Assembly (NCBI GenBank): GCA_014859735.1
Contig: JACUTR010000006.1
Coordinates: 1-34,205 of the forward strand
Length of the DNA stretch: 34,205 nt
Reading direction: 5' to 3'
Origin: Candidatus Methanophagales archaeon
GTDB taxonomy: Archaea > Halobacteriota > Syntropharchaeia > Alkanophagales > Methanospirareceae
This document shows positions 15,237 through 22,622 of the stretch, piece after piece. Within the stretch, counting starts at the first letter, position 1. The number at the start of each line of letters is the position of its first letter. Both the position numbers and the translations under genes were made by a program. Under the pieces are notes generated by a model. The model did no database searches. It was not told the DNA's origin and saw only the letters and a list, made by a program, of their open reading frames with translations.

Positions 15237-15689
15237 TCACCACATCTCAGGTATATTCTTTCCCTTCTCTTTCACATTTCGCGTCCATCCCGGCTCATGC
15301 CTTTCATATAAGGATAGCTGGGGCATCCGACCGCCGCCGAAGCCGGGCATTCCGCCAAAACTCGCATTCTCCACGGGTATGCTTTCTCCACCGCCGGCAG
15401 GCAAGCCCATGACTGCATATCTGCAGCTATCCATGCTGTGATCATGTATTTTTAGAGGTTCATCCTGCTCATTTTCAGCATAAGAATACATCGAAAACTC
15501 ATTGATTATGTTCTGGCAGCGTTCATGCACAAAGAAGCGGTTTGTCTCTATCCTCGCCGTTACTGTTCTTATGCCCGCGTTCACATCATTATTTGCCTTC
15601 AGTGCGTCCAGTCCGGCCCCCACAAATTTCTCTATTGAGGCGGGCTCTGAGGGATCACAGTATATAAAAATGTTATCTCGATGAGTATA
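15237..15689 (-). pseudogene. Phage terminase large subunit, C-terminal remnant
   Basis: About 150 residues of a terminase nuclease (RNase H-like) domain. FIYCDPSEPASIEKF holds the catalytic Asp region, and HERCQNIINEFSMYSYAENE followed by HDHSMDSCRYAVMG is the family ending in which the later Asp is part of the metal site. The ATPase half (Walker A and B) is missing. In this frame a stop lies just upstream, at the ychF 3' end, and the frame overlaps the last ychF codons. A GTG at 15623 gives a shorter 128-aa frame, but the homology clearly extends upstream of it. The tail is Gly-rich. It is a degraded piece of a tailed virus or provirus. Confidence 0.75.
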
Positions 15690-15705
15690 CCACCTTTATT
15701 ATATC
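15673..15705 (-). repeat. Candidate attachment-site repeat, right copy (ychF 3' end)
   Basis: The end of the ychF coding sequence (DIIKVVYSSR, stop). Its partner is at 13625-13654. The two copies bracket the wHTH, DUF3467-like, small basic and terminase genes. Confidence 0.6.
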
Positions 15706-16890
15706 ATCGTTTTCCAACGCGTATTTCTCACCCAGTCGGAGTTTGGTTCTCGCATCAACCGCAAAAAGAAAGCCCTTACCGATGTCAGAATGAACGGCGA
15801 AAGCTAAGTCCCGTGCGGTACCCCCTCGCTTCACAAGAAATGCATCCGGCAAGATTCTTCCCGCAGAGTCAGTGAACTTGTGCTCATCCTCCACGGGATA
15901 CGCAACCACGTAATCCAACAAGTCAAATACAACCCGATTTATGATGGCCTGGACACCCGTGCCGTTATACGTCTGAATTAATTTCCTTATCCTTTCCAGG
16001 CCCTTCCTTTGCTTCTCCGTGAGTTCGCGTAACGGCTCAAAATCCAAATCACCCGGCAGATACATTATGATTTTATTCTTTGCGGCGGTTCTCAAAGCAA
16101 GTTCCGCCGCGGCTGAACAGGGAATAACCGGCTCACCATCTCCTGCTCCGCTCTGCACTTCCAGTTTTTTAATGTTCGCTTCTGGCGCTATGTCTGCTTT
16201 GTTCGCCGCAATAATCATTTTTTTACTCCGGTTTATAATATGCAACGCTAACTTTTTCAGGTCATCATCATTCCATACCTTCAATTTACTCTTATCCGAA
16301 AGGTCAGATTCTGATATCGCCATCTTTATGTGCTCTTCAGTTACTCCCACACCGGCTAATTGCTCAGAAAGCAGCCGTTCTATCTTCGTTCCTTCTAATT
16401 CCGCCTTCCTCTCCAATTTTCTCCAATTCCTCTTTATTATCCCATATACCCACATATTCAACTCCGCTTTGAAGAACGTGAGATCTTCCAGTGGGTTATG
16501 GTCCCCGATTTCCACCACATTACCATCCGCATCTGTTCCCCCTGATGCATCGACGACCTGTATTATCGCCTCTGCCTGTCTGAGTTGGTCTAAAAATTCG
16601 TTTCCCAATCCCCTCCCTTCGTGTGCACCCTTGACCAGTCCCGCAACATCGATAAGCTCCACCGGTACGAAGCGAAACCCCTCAATGCAATTTCCACACC
16701 CCTTTGGTCCAATCTCCTGCAGGATCTTTTCTTCGCTACACGGGCATTTCACCTTCACGTATGCGATCCCGCGATTAGGGGCGATGGTAGTGAATGGATA
16801 AGCGGCTATTTCTACATCCGCGAGTGTGGAAGCCTTGAAAAAGGTAGATTTTCCCGAATTTGGCTTACCTGCGATCGCAATGGTTATCAT
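15673..16890 (-). CDS. ychF: YchF/Ola1-type P-loop NTPase with TGS domain
   Basis: Archaeal member of the YchF (Ola1) subfamily of Obg-like NTPases, ribosome-associated and often ATP-preferring. The G1 loop is GKPNSGKST (residues 8-16), G3 is DVAGLVKGAHEGRGLGN, and the NANKAD-type G4 reads AANKAD. A cysteine-bearing insert (KCPCSEEK, GCGNC) follows G1, as in archaeal relatives. The C-terminal TGS domain (DAFLVKRGGTARDLAFAVHS) ends in NDDIIKVVYSSR. The frame extends to a TTG at 16902, but the ATG at 16890, one base after the UPF0147 stop, is better and signals translational coupling. Its 3' end appears to have served as an integration site. Confidence 0.93.
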   Translation of the reverse strand: MITIAIAGKPNSGKSTFFKASTLADVEIAAYPFTTIAPNRGIAYVKVKCPCSEEKILQEIGPKGCGNCIEGFRFVPVELIDVAGLVKGAHEGRGLGNEFLDQLRQAEAIIQVVDASGGTDADGNVVEIGDHNPLEDLTFFKAELNMWVYGIIKRNWRKLERKAELEGTKIERLLSEQLAGVGVTEEHIKMAISESDLSDKSKLKVWNDDDLKKLALHIINRSKKMIIAANKADIAPEANIKKLEVQSGAGDGEPVIPCSAAAELALRTAAKNKIIMYLPGDLDFEPLRELTEKQRKGLERIRKLIQTYNGTGVQAIINRVVFDLLDYVVAYPVEDEHKFTDSAGRILPDAFLVKRGGTARDLAFAVHSDIGKGFLFAVDARTKLRLGEKYALENDDIIKVVYSSR

Positions 16891-16891
16891 T

Positions 16892-17164
16892 TCATTCTTC
16901 AACAGAAATCGTTTCTAACTGACTTACTATGCTCCACACCAATGCCCTTGTATGTGAAGGAATATTAAGACTGGCTGTTAGTTCATCCAGATCAGAAATC
17001 ACCCGTGCCACTCGCACGGCCAGTGATTCATCCCCGTTCAGCAGCTTATTTTTCACTTCGCTCGCCGATCTCCTTATGTTTCGCGGAACCGTGATATCGC
17101 TCATCATCTCATCAAGCATCTCTATGCATTTCTTCATGATTTCTTCTTTATCCGCCCCTTCCAT
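16892..17164 (-). CDS. UPF0147 family protein
   Basis: A 90-aa all-helical protein of the archaeal UPF0147 family, function unknown. The marks are CIEMLDEMMSDITVPRNIRR, LLNGDESLAVRVARVISDLD and IPSHTRALVWSIVSQLE. The frame is open to 17269, but the added N-terminus does not fit the family. The ATG at 17164 has GAGGTGG upstream and gives the normal length. It is directly followed by ychF (1-base gap), a coupling that hints at a translation-linked role, by inference. Confidence 0.9.
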   Translation of the reverse strand: MEGADKEEIMKKCIEMLDEMMSDITVPRNIRRSASEVKNKLLNGDESLAVRVARVISDLDELTASLNIPSHTRALVWSIVSQLETISVEE

Positions 17165-17301
17165 TCGTTCTTGCCACCTCCTCGATTTCTCGAATATCCT
17201 TATATATAGAACAAAAGGAGACTGGTAAACTGTAAAAGAATTTCCCACTAAAAATATTTTACTCAGCAATAAATAAAAATAGCTATGTACTATTGGAGGA
17301 C

Positions 17302-18216
17302 ATGCGAGCTGTTGAAGAAGCGGTGCAGGATGAACTGAGACAAGGGAAGAAGCCGTTAACTCTGTTCATGCTCGGCGGTGTTGATGTGGGAAAGACGTAC
17401 ACGGTTACCGCTATTGCAAACAGATTTTATGAGCACGGCCTAACCGTAGCAGTTGTGGATGCTGATGTGGGCCAGAGTGATATCGGGCCTCCCTGCTGCA
17501 TAGGAATGGGTATTCTGGATAGGGAAATCCAGAAGCTTTCAGAGGTACCTCTTCACAGCCTCTATTTCGTTGGCAATACCTCACCCGAGCGAGGTATGCA
17601 GGACTGCATAACGGGGGCAGCAGCTGCTGTGCAGGAAGCAAAAAAGTGTGATGCGGATCTTATACTGGTGGATTCAACCGGATGGATAGAGGGAGAAGAT
17701 GCGAAGAGGTTCAAACTGCTCGAGATAAAAGGGATAGACCCTTCTCTTGTCGTTGCGATCGAGAGAGAGGATGAATTGAAGCATATCCTACCGCATTTAC
17801 CTCAAAAGGTCATTAGGTTGCGAATTTCACCTGAAACAAGGAGTAGAACGAGGGAAGAGCGAAGAGCACTGCGTGAAGAGGGGTATAAGAGCTATTTCAG
17901 AGCAGCTAAGGAGAGATCGTTTGACCTTTCTCTTTTGGCGTGGCTTCCCGAACGAGGCACGTTATTAGGTCTCTCTGGCAGTATACGCGGGGATAATGAC
18001 GACGGTGAGGAAACTCTGGGACTGGGGATATTGCGAGAGGTAGATTACGAACGTGGCAAAGCAGTAGTATTTACACCGGTAAATGCGGATACTGGTGATA
18101 AGGCAGGTATAAAAGGGATAAAACCGGGTGGTGTGAAGCTCATAACGGTAAATGGTGAATTAAAGGAGGTTAAATCTTCCTGGTATCCTATCAAACCCTC
18201 AAACCACCGAGACTAG
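17302..18216 (+). CDS. Clp1/Grc3-family polynucleotide 5'-kinase
   Basis: P-loop kinase that phosphorylates RNA or DNA 5'-hydroxyl ends; archaeal Clp1 has both activities and is thought to act in RNA processing or repair. The Walker A region reads MLGGVDVGKT (residues 23-32, a GxxDxGKS/T variant typical of Clp1/Grc3), then VAVVDADVGQSDIGPP (Walker B-like with the DxGQ motif) and LVDSTGWIEG. The C-terminal domain (LAWLPERGTLLGLSG onward) is a small beta domain. I start at the ATG at 17302; a TTG at 17293 is the upstream alternative. Its 3' end overlaps the convergent citG-like gene by 26 bp. Confidence 0.88.
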   Translation: MRAVEEAVQDELRQGKKPLTLFMLGGVDVGKTYTVTAIANRFYEHGLTVAVVDADVGQSDIGPPCCIGMGILDREIQKLSEVPLHSLYFVGNTSPERGMQDCITGAAAAVQEAKKCDADLILVDSTGWIEGEDAKRFKLLEIKGIDPSLVVAIEREDELKHILPHLPQKVIRLRISPETRSRTREERRALREEGYKSYFRAAKERSFDLSLLAWLPERGTLLGLSGSIRGDNDDGEETLGLGILREVDYERGKAVVFTPVNADTGDKAGIKGIKPGGVKLITVNGELKEVKSSWYPIKPSNHRD

Positions 18217-19066
18217 TGATAAACAAGGCGGCTGCTATGATATCCGCGGTAGACCCGGGATTGAGCCCTTCCCGTATGAGCTTCCCATCGAATTCCTCCA
18301 TCTCTTTCTGTTGGTAGCCCTTATCAACAATCCACTGTGCCCTCTCCTTCACGTATCTGCTCTTTTCGGGTCCGAACTTCATTTTAATAAAGGTATCCTC
18401 CTCTTCCGAGAGCAGCCTTAGATAAGCGTGAGTTATCGCCTCATTTATGCGCTTCTCCCTGGCAAAATCCTTTATGAGCGCCGCATACTCGAAGGTTTTA
18501 GCAAATCCACCCACCAACTCGCGTGAGATCAAATCATACGGTGCAGAGATGGTAAGTATCGCGTAAAAAGAGAGCTTCCTTTCCCTTATCTCAGGTATCG
18601 AAGCCTCATCCATCACATCAAGTTCGGGCACATCTCTTCTCACTTTCACTTTTGCTCGGGGAAAGGCGGTGTAAACCGCTATTGCATCAGCCATACTGGT
18701 CTTCAGCATGAGCTCCGTAGCCCTCCGCTTCAGCTCTTCCCTGTCATAGCGCTCACAAGCGCCCGCAGCCATCGCTAAAGGAACGAACAAGAGTAGTGCA
18801 CCGAAATGGGTATTTCCTCCGCTCTGCCATGCGACGCTTTCCTCCACCCCTCTTCTTATCAACTCACCCACACCCGTTCCGCTGCTGCTTCCCCGTGCTG
18901 CAGCTTCTCTCAAAATTGGGTACAGGGCAACCGAAGATGCGAGAAAATGCTCATAGCGTGTATCTATAAAGTCATGCGTTCGGTCCACATTACCGGGTTT
19001 GGGATACGCGGATACTTCCAGAAGCAGAGCTAATTGTGCACTTCGCGCAACATAATCCTCATTCAT
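18191..19066 (-). CDS. CitG/MdcB-like triphosphoribosyl-dephospho-CoA synthase family protein
   Basis: A 291-aa helical protein of the family that, in bacteria, makes the triphosphoribosyl-dephospho-CoA prosthetic-group precursor for citrate or malonate lyase. Conserved marks are EVSAYPKPGNVDRTHDF near the start, the central SGGNTHFGALLL, and the C-terminal LNPGSTADIIAAALFI. Citrate or malonate lyase genes are not seen here, so the archaeal function is probably different and unknown. Its ATG overlaps the dapF stop (ATGA, 19063-19066), so it is the last gene of the aroE-dapL-dapF transcript. Confidence 0.85.
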   Translation of the reverse strand: MNEDYVARSAQLALLLEVSAYPKPGNVDRTHDFIDTRYEHFLASSVALYPILREAAARGSSSGTGVGELIRRGVEESVAWQSGGNTHFGALLLFVPLAMAAGACERYDREELKRRATELMLKTSMADAIAVYTAFPRAKVKVRRDVPELDVMDEASIPEIRERKLSFYAILTISAPYDLISRELVGGFAKTFEYAALIKDFAREKRINEAITHAYLRLLSEEEDTFIKMKFGPEKSRYVKERAQWIVDKGYQQKEMEEFDGKLIREGLNPGSTADIIAAALFITSLGGLRV

Positions 19067-19896
19067 AACTCAACCACACCCTCGTACACCCTTTCCGCAG
19101 GACCGGTAAGATACGCACCTTCCTCCCTTAGCTCCACGATCAGATCCCCGCCCTCGGTATGCACGATGATCGGCGCACCTCTGGTTACATACCCAAGCGC
19201 ATTCAGCGCAAGCACAGACGCGGTTGATCCGGTTCCACACGATAACGTCTCCCCTACTCCACGTTCATACGTCCTCACACTGATCTCATTCTCATTCTTC
19301 TCTCTTCGTACCACAAAATTAACATTAGTCCTGTGAGGAAACGCCTTATGCGATTCTATGCCTTTCCCCACGGTGTCAATATCCAGTCCCTCAAAGGAAT
19401 CAGCAATAACAATGGCGTGAGGATTGCCAAGACTTAACGAAGTCAGCTTGATCTCACCAATCTGCTCATTCACATAAAACAGCTCATCTATTCTCGTAAA
19501 CACCGGCTTTCCCATAAACACCCGGACAGAAGTTACCACGCCTCTTTCATCAACCTCCACTTCGGGCACAATCAATCCAGCTAACGTCTCCACGTTTATT
19601 CTCTTCTTTTGCACAATCCCGTTTTCATACACATATCTGGCAAAGCACCGTATTCCGTTTCCACTCATCTCCGCCTCTGAACCATCGGGATTGAAGATGC
19701 GCATCCGCACCTCATACGAGCCCGAAGTGGGTTTACCGAGATATAAAATGCCGTCTGCACCTACCGAGAATCTTCTTCGGCACAGAAATCGTGCGATTTC
19801 CCCTTTCTTCCCATCCGGTATTTCCGCTTCACGATCGTCAATCAGAATGAAATCGTTACCACAGCCCTGCATCTTGGTGAATCTAACTATCATCAT
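19063..19896 (-). CDS. dapF: Diaminopimelate epimerase
   Basis: Converts LL- to meso-diaminopimelate in lysine biosynthesis. It has the two-domain epimerase fold with both catalytic cysteines: the first in EMSGNGIRCFARYV and the second in GVGETLSCGTGSTAS. The opening KMQGCGNDFILID and FNPDGSEAEMSGNG are diagnostic. Length (277 aa) is normal. Start may be either of two adjacent ATGs (19896 or 19893). It directly follows dapL, which makes its substrate, and overlaps the citG-like gene by 4 bp. Confidence 0.96.
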   Translation of the reverse strand: MMIVRFTKMQGCGNDFILIDDREAEIPDGKKGEIARFLCRRRFSVGADGILYLGKPTSGSYEVRMRIFNPDGSEAEMSGNGIRCFARYVYENGIVQKKRINVETLAGLIVPEVEVDERGVVTSVRVFMGKPVFTRIDELFYVNEQIGEIKLTSLSLGNPHAIVIADSFEGLDIDTVGKGIESHKAFPHRTNVNFVVRREKNENEISVRTYERGVGETLSCGTGSTASVLALNALGYVTRGAPIIVHTEGGDLIVELREEGAYLTGPAERVYEGVVEL

Positions 19897-19920
19897 CTTT
19901 TACTCTGTTCTGTTGCCCCT

Positions 19921-21114
19921 CTATAAGTTCAGCCCTTTTATCCGTTCACCCGCTTCTTTTATCCGTTCTACAGTTACACACAGGGCAAGCCGAATAAACC
20001 CTTCCCCATGCTCTCCAAACCCTATACCCGGTGTTACAACCAGACCTGCACGTTCCAACAGGAACAGGGAGAACTGGATAGAGGGTGAAGAGGCGAAATC
20101 CCTGACCTGAGGGACCTTTGCCCAGAGATAGAAGGTTGCCTTTGGCTTTTTCACCTCTATACCCGCGGATCTCAACCCTTCAACTAAAATATCTCTTCTT
20201 TCTCGATAAATCTCCACATTCCTCTTTATACAGTCCTGTGGACCGGCTAACGCCGCTATTCCCGCTACCTGGACAGTCTGGAAGGTCCCGGAATCAACAT
20301 TGGTTTTCACCATCCGTAACCCTTTTAATATCTCAGGATTACCTACAGCGAAGCCGATCCGCCATCCCGTCATGTTATAGGCCTTTGATAGCGAGTTAAA
20401 CTCGATACCTACCTCCTTTGCACCATCGACTGCCAGAAAACTCGGCGAGGCATATCCGTCAAACGTGAGCTCGGAGTAAGGGTTATCATGGAGAATGATG
20501 ACATCGTTGTCAAGAGCGAAATCTACCACCCCTTCAAAGAACGATTTTTCGACAGTCGCTGCAGTGGGATTATTTGGATAATTTAAGAACATGATTTTTG
20601 CTTTCCGCGCCACTTCCTTATCTATGCCTTCCAGGTCAGGCTTGAATTCGTTCTCTTCCGTTAAAGGGACTGAATGAGGTATCGAATTCGCCAATACCAC
20701 GGCATTGTTATAGACCGGATATGCGGGTTCCGGGACAAGAGCAATATCTCCCGGGTCTAAAAATGCAAATGCTGAATGCGCTATCCCCTCCTTTGACCCT
20801 ATCAACGTGAGAACCTCATCCTCGGCATCGAGCGTAACGTGCTTTCTGTGGTTGTACCATGCCGCCACCGCTTCACGGAAAGAGAGCAGCCCTTCGTAAG
20901 AGGGATATCTATGATTTGACGGGTCCTTCGCGGCGTGGCAAGCTGCTTCGACGATGTGCGAAGGCGTCGGTAAATCGGGATCACCGATACCTAAGTCTAT
21001 TATATCCCCACCTCTCTTCTCTGCTTTCTTCTTCCTCTCATCCAATTCCGCAAAAAGATAAGGAGGCAGAGAACTTATTCTTCTTGCATATATCTCCCTC
21101 ATAAGTTTTACCAT
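19921..21114 (-). CDS. dapL: LL-diaminopimelate aminotransferase
   Basis: PLP-dependent fold-type I transaminase turning tetrahydrodipicolinate into LL-diaminopimelate in one step. Motifs are LGIGDPDLPTPSHI, FLNYPNNPTAAT, VIILHDNPYSEL, and the PLP lysine in EFNSLSKAYNMTGWRIGFAVGN, with a C-terminal PGIGFGEHGEGFIRLAL. The frame is open to 21264, overlapping aroE, but the ATG at 21114 (MVKLMREIYARR) gives the family length of about 397 aa; the ATG at 21102 is an alternative. It lies between aroE and dapF, so lysine and aromatic precursors are co-expressed. The succinylase route genes are not present, consistent with the DapL shortcut common in methanogens. Confidence 0.94.
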   Translation of the reverse strand: MVKLMREIYARRISSLPPYLFAELDERKKKAEKRGGDIIDLGIGDPDLPTPSHIVEAACHAAKDPSNHRYPSYEGLLSFREAVAAWYNHRKHVTLDAEDEVLTLIGSKEGIAHSAFAFLDPGDIALVPEPAYPVYNNAVVLANSIPHSVPLTEENEFKPDLEGIDKEVARKAKIMFLNYPNNPTAATVEKSFFEGVVDFALDNDVIILHDNPYSELTFDGYASPSFLAVDGAKEVGIEFNSLSKAYNMTGWRIGFAVGNPEILKGLRMVKTNVDSGTFQTVQVAGIAALAGPQDCIKRNVEIYRERRDILVEGLRSAGIEVKKPKATFYLWAKVPQVRDFASSPSIQFSLFLLERAGLVVTPGIGFGEHGEGFIRLALCVTVERIKEAGERIKGLNL

Positions 21115-21191
21115 GGCTCTATCGTTGATGGTTATTAATCCTTTTGTTTTTTTGTACGTATATTTAAACCCGTAGAAATAGACCCCGGTTT

Positions 21192-22019
21192 TTAAGAGGT
21201 ACGAATCAAAGCATCCGTAACCGCCTCTTCCATCACTTCTATCGGCGGCTCCTCGTGTGTCCATATCTGGAACGATGCGGCACCCTGGTATACCAGCATC
21301 TTCACCCCATTTACGATCTTCTTCACCCCCGCACGCGTCGCTTCCTTCAGCAACCTCGTCTCCATTGGAGTATACACAATATCGAATACGACGAGGTCGG
21401 GGTGCATCATATCAGCAGTTACTAACGTTGCATTCTCATGAGGGTGCATTCCTACCGATGTCGCATTTATCAAAATATCCGAATCTTTGATACGCTCTTT
21501 AAGCTCGACGTCCAACCCGATAGCATCCGCATTACTGAGCTTAGAGGCTAACCGAGCAGCTCGTTCTTTCGTCCTGTTTGCTACCGTCACTTTCGCACCT
21601 TCCGTATCGAGGTAAAACGAGATAGCCTTTGCAGCACCACCAGCACCAAAAATGAGCACACTTTTGCCTTTTATCTCGCCCGCCGTCTCTTTCAATACCC
21701 TCAGAGAACCTATTCCATCAGTATTATAGCCAACCGGCCTGCCACTGCTGAAATCGATGGTATTGATAGCACCTATTTTCTTCGCCACTTTCTCAGCATC
21801 GACGAAAAAGAGCGCTTGTTCCTTCAGCGGTATCGTAACGTTAAGACCCGAGATACCGAGACTTTTCGCTCCCCTTATCGCATCTCCAAGTTCATCCATA
21901 GATACTCTGAACGCGAGATAAACAGCATCCATTCCGCGTTTCTCAAAGGCGGCGTTATGCATAACGGGCGAAAGACTATGTGCTACCGGATCGCCGATGA
22001 CACCATATATCTTTTTCAT
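21192..22019 (-). CDS. aroE: Shikimate dehydrogenase
   Basis: Reduces 3-dehydroshikimate to shikimate with NADPH. The substrate domain shows GDPVAHSLSPVMHNAAF (the SLSP motif), LNVTIPLKEQ (catalytic Lys) and INTI, with YNTDGIG later. The nucleotide domain shows LIFGAGGAAKAI and the NADPH-type VANRTKER. A C-terminal KMLVYQGAASFQIW closes the fold. Length is 275 aa. The preceding GTG gives one extra residue, but the ATG at 22019 follows AGAGG at good distance. It is the first gene of the aroE-dapL-dapF-citG-like cluster. Confidence 0.96.
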   Translation of the reverse strand: MKKIYGVIGDPVAHSLSPVMHNAAFEKRGMDAVYLAFRVSMDELGDAIRGAKSLGISGLNVTIPLKEQALFFVDAEKVAKKIGAINTIDFSSGRPVGYNTDGIGSLRVLKETAGEIKGKSVLIFGAGGAAKAISFYLDTEGAKVTVANRTKERAARLASKLSNADAIGLDVELKERIKDSDILINATSVGMHPHENATLVTADMMHPDLVVFDIVYTPMETRLLKEATRAGVKKIVNGVKMLVYQGAASFQIWTHEEPPIEVMEEAVTDALIRTS

Positions 22020-22092
22020 CACATACCTCTGAGTATATATAATATAGTTCCAAATAGAATTACGTGACGTTAAAGGGCGCTATTTTAAAAAC

Positions 22093-22100
22093 TTTTTATA
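22093..22100 (+). promoter_or_regulatory. Putative TATA box upstream of the fwd region
   Basis: TTTTTATA about 25 bp before the ATG of a 37-codon ORF (22123). Further AT-rich TATA candidates stand at 22112-22119 and 22186-22194; the last could start a short-leader fwdD mRNA. Which one is used cannot be decided by eye. Confidence 0.4.
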
Positions 22101-22122
22101 GAACAAAATTGTATAAATACCC

Positions 22123-22236
22123 ATGCCAAGCTCGAGAAGGCATGAGTTCCGAGAACTAATGGAACACCGTGAAAATATCGAAACATTTAAATCCCTGTTT
22201 GCAAGAAATAAGGATAAACAAAAATGGAGGGAATAA
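22123..22236 (+). CDS. Possible 37-aa upstream ORF of fwdD
   Basis: An ATG-initiated frame of 37 charged codons (MPSSRRHEFRELMEHRENIE at the start, ending KDKQKWRE). It reaches into the fwdD start region: its stop (22234-22236) lies 2 bases before a GTG (22239) that could begin fwdD, and its last codons contain the GGAGGG ribosome site for that GTG. A TATA-like box sits about 25 bp upstream of its ATG. Coupling of a leader peptide to fwdD translation is an inference. It could equally be chance, as no family is recognised. Confidence 0.35.
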   Translation: MPSSRRHEFRELMEHRENIETFKSLFARNKDKQKWRE

Positions 22237-22622
22237 AAGTGATACTGATAAGTGGGCGGACGATTGCGCAGGGTGAAAATTTAGAGAATAAGATGTCCGA
22301 AGAATACTTTAATGCAGTGGCGATCTGCGAGCTGAACGAGGGAGACATGGCGAGACTGGGCGTCTCCGCTGACGAGAATGTGAAGGTCAAAACGGATTAC
22401 GGTGAAGTGGTCGTGAAAGCGAAGAAAGCGAAAGGGTATCCCGAGGGAATTGCCTTTATACCGATGGGGCCGTGGGCGAATGCACTCGTGAGTGCGAACA
22501 CGCGAGGTGCTGGCATGCCTGCCTATAAAGGCTTAGATGCGGTAATAACGAAGACTGATGAGGCAGTTCTTTACATAACCGATTTGTTTAGGAAATACAA
22601 GGAGGAGGCGTGGAAAAAATGA
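22224..22622 (+). CDS. fwdD: Formylmethanofuran dehydrogenase subunit D
   Basis: Small subunit forming the molybdopterin-dinucleotide-binding C-terminal domain of the tungsten/molybdenum formate-dehydrogenase-like module of Fwd; it works with FwdB. Motifs are VILISGRTIAQGENLE near the start, ELNEGDMARLGVS, and the family stretch GIAFIPMGPWANALV. Length of 132 aa is normal. Two starts are possible: ATG 22224 (AAGGA 9 bases upstream) and GTG 22239 (GGAGGG 7 bases upstream, the stronger site). Its stop overlaps the fwdB ATG (ATGA). Confidence 0.94.
   Translation: MEGIKVILISGRTIAQGENLENKMSEEYFNAVAICELNEGDMARLGVSADENVKVKTDYGEVVVKAKKAKGYPEGIAFIPMGPWANALVSANTRGAGMPAYKGLDAVITKTDEAVLYITDLFRKYKEEAWKK

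Noticed and set aside
16019-16801. Plus-strand open frame of 260 codons
   Set aside because: Antisense shadow of ychF; Ser/Pro-rich translation without recognisable motifs.
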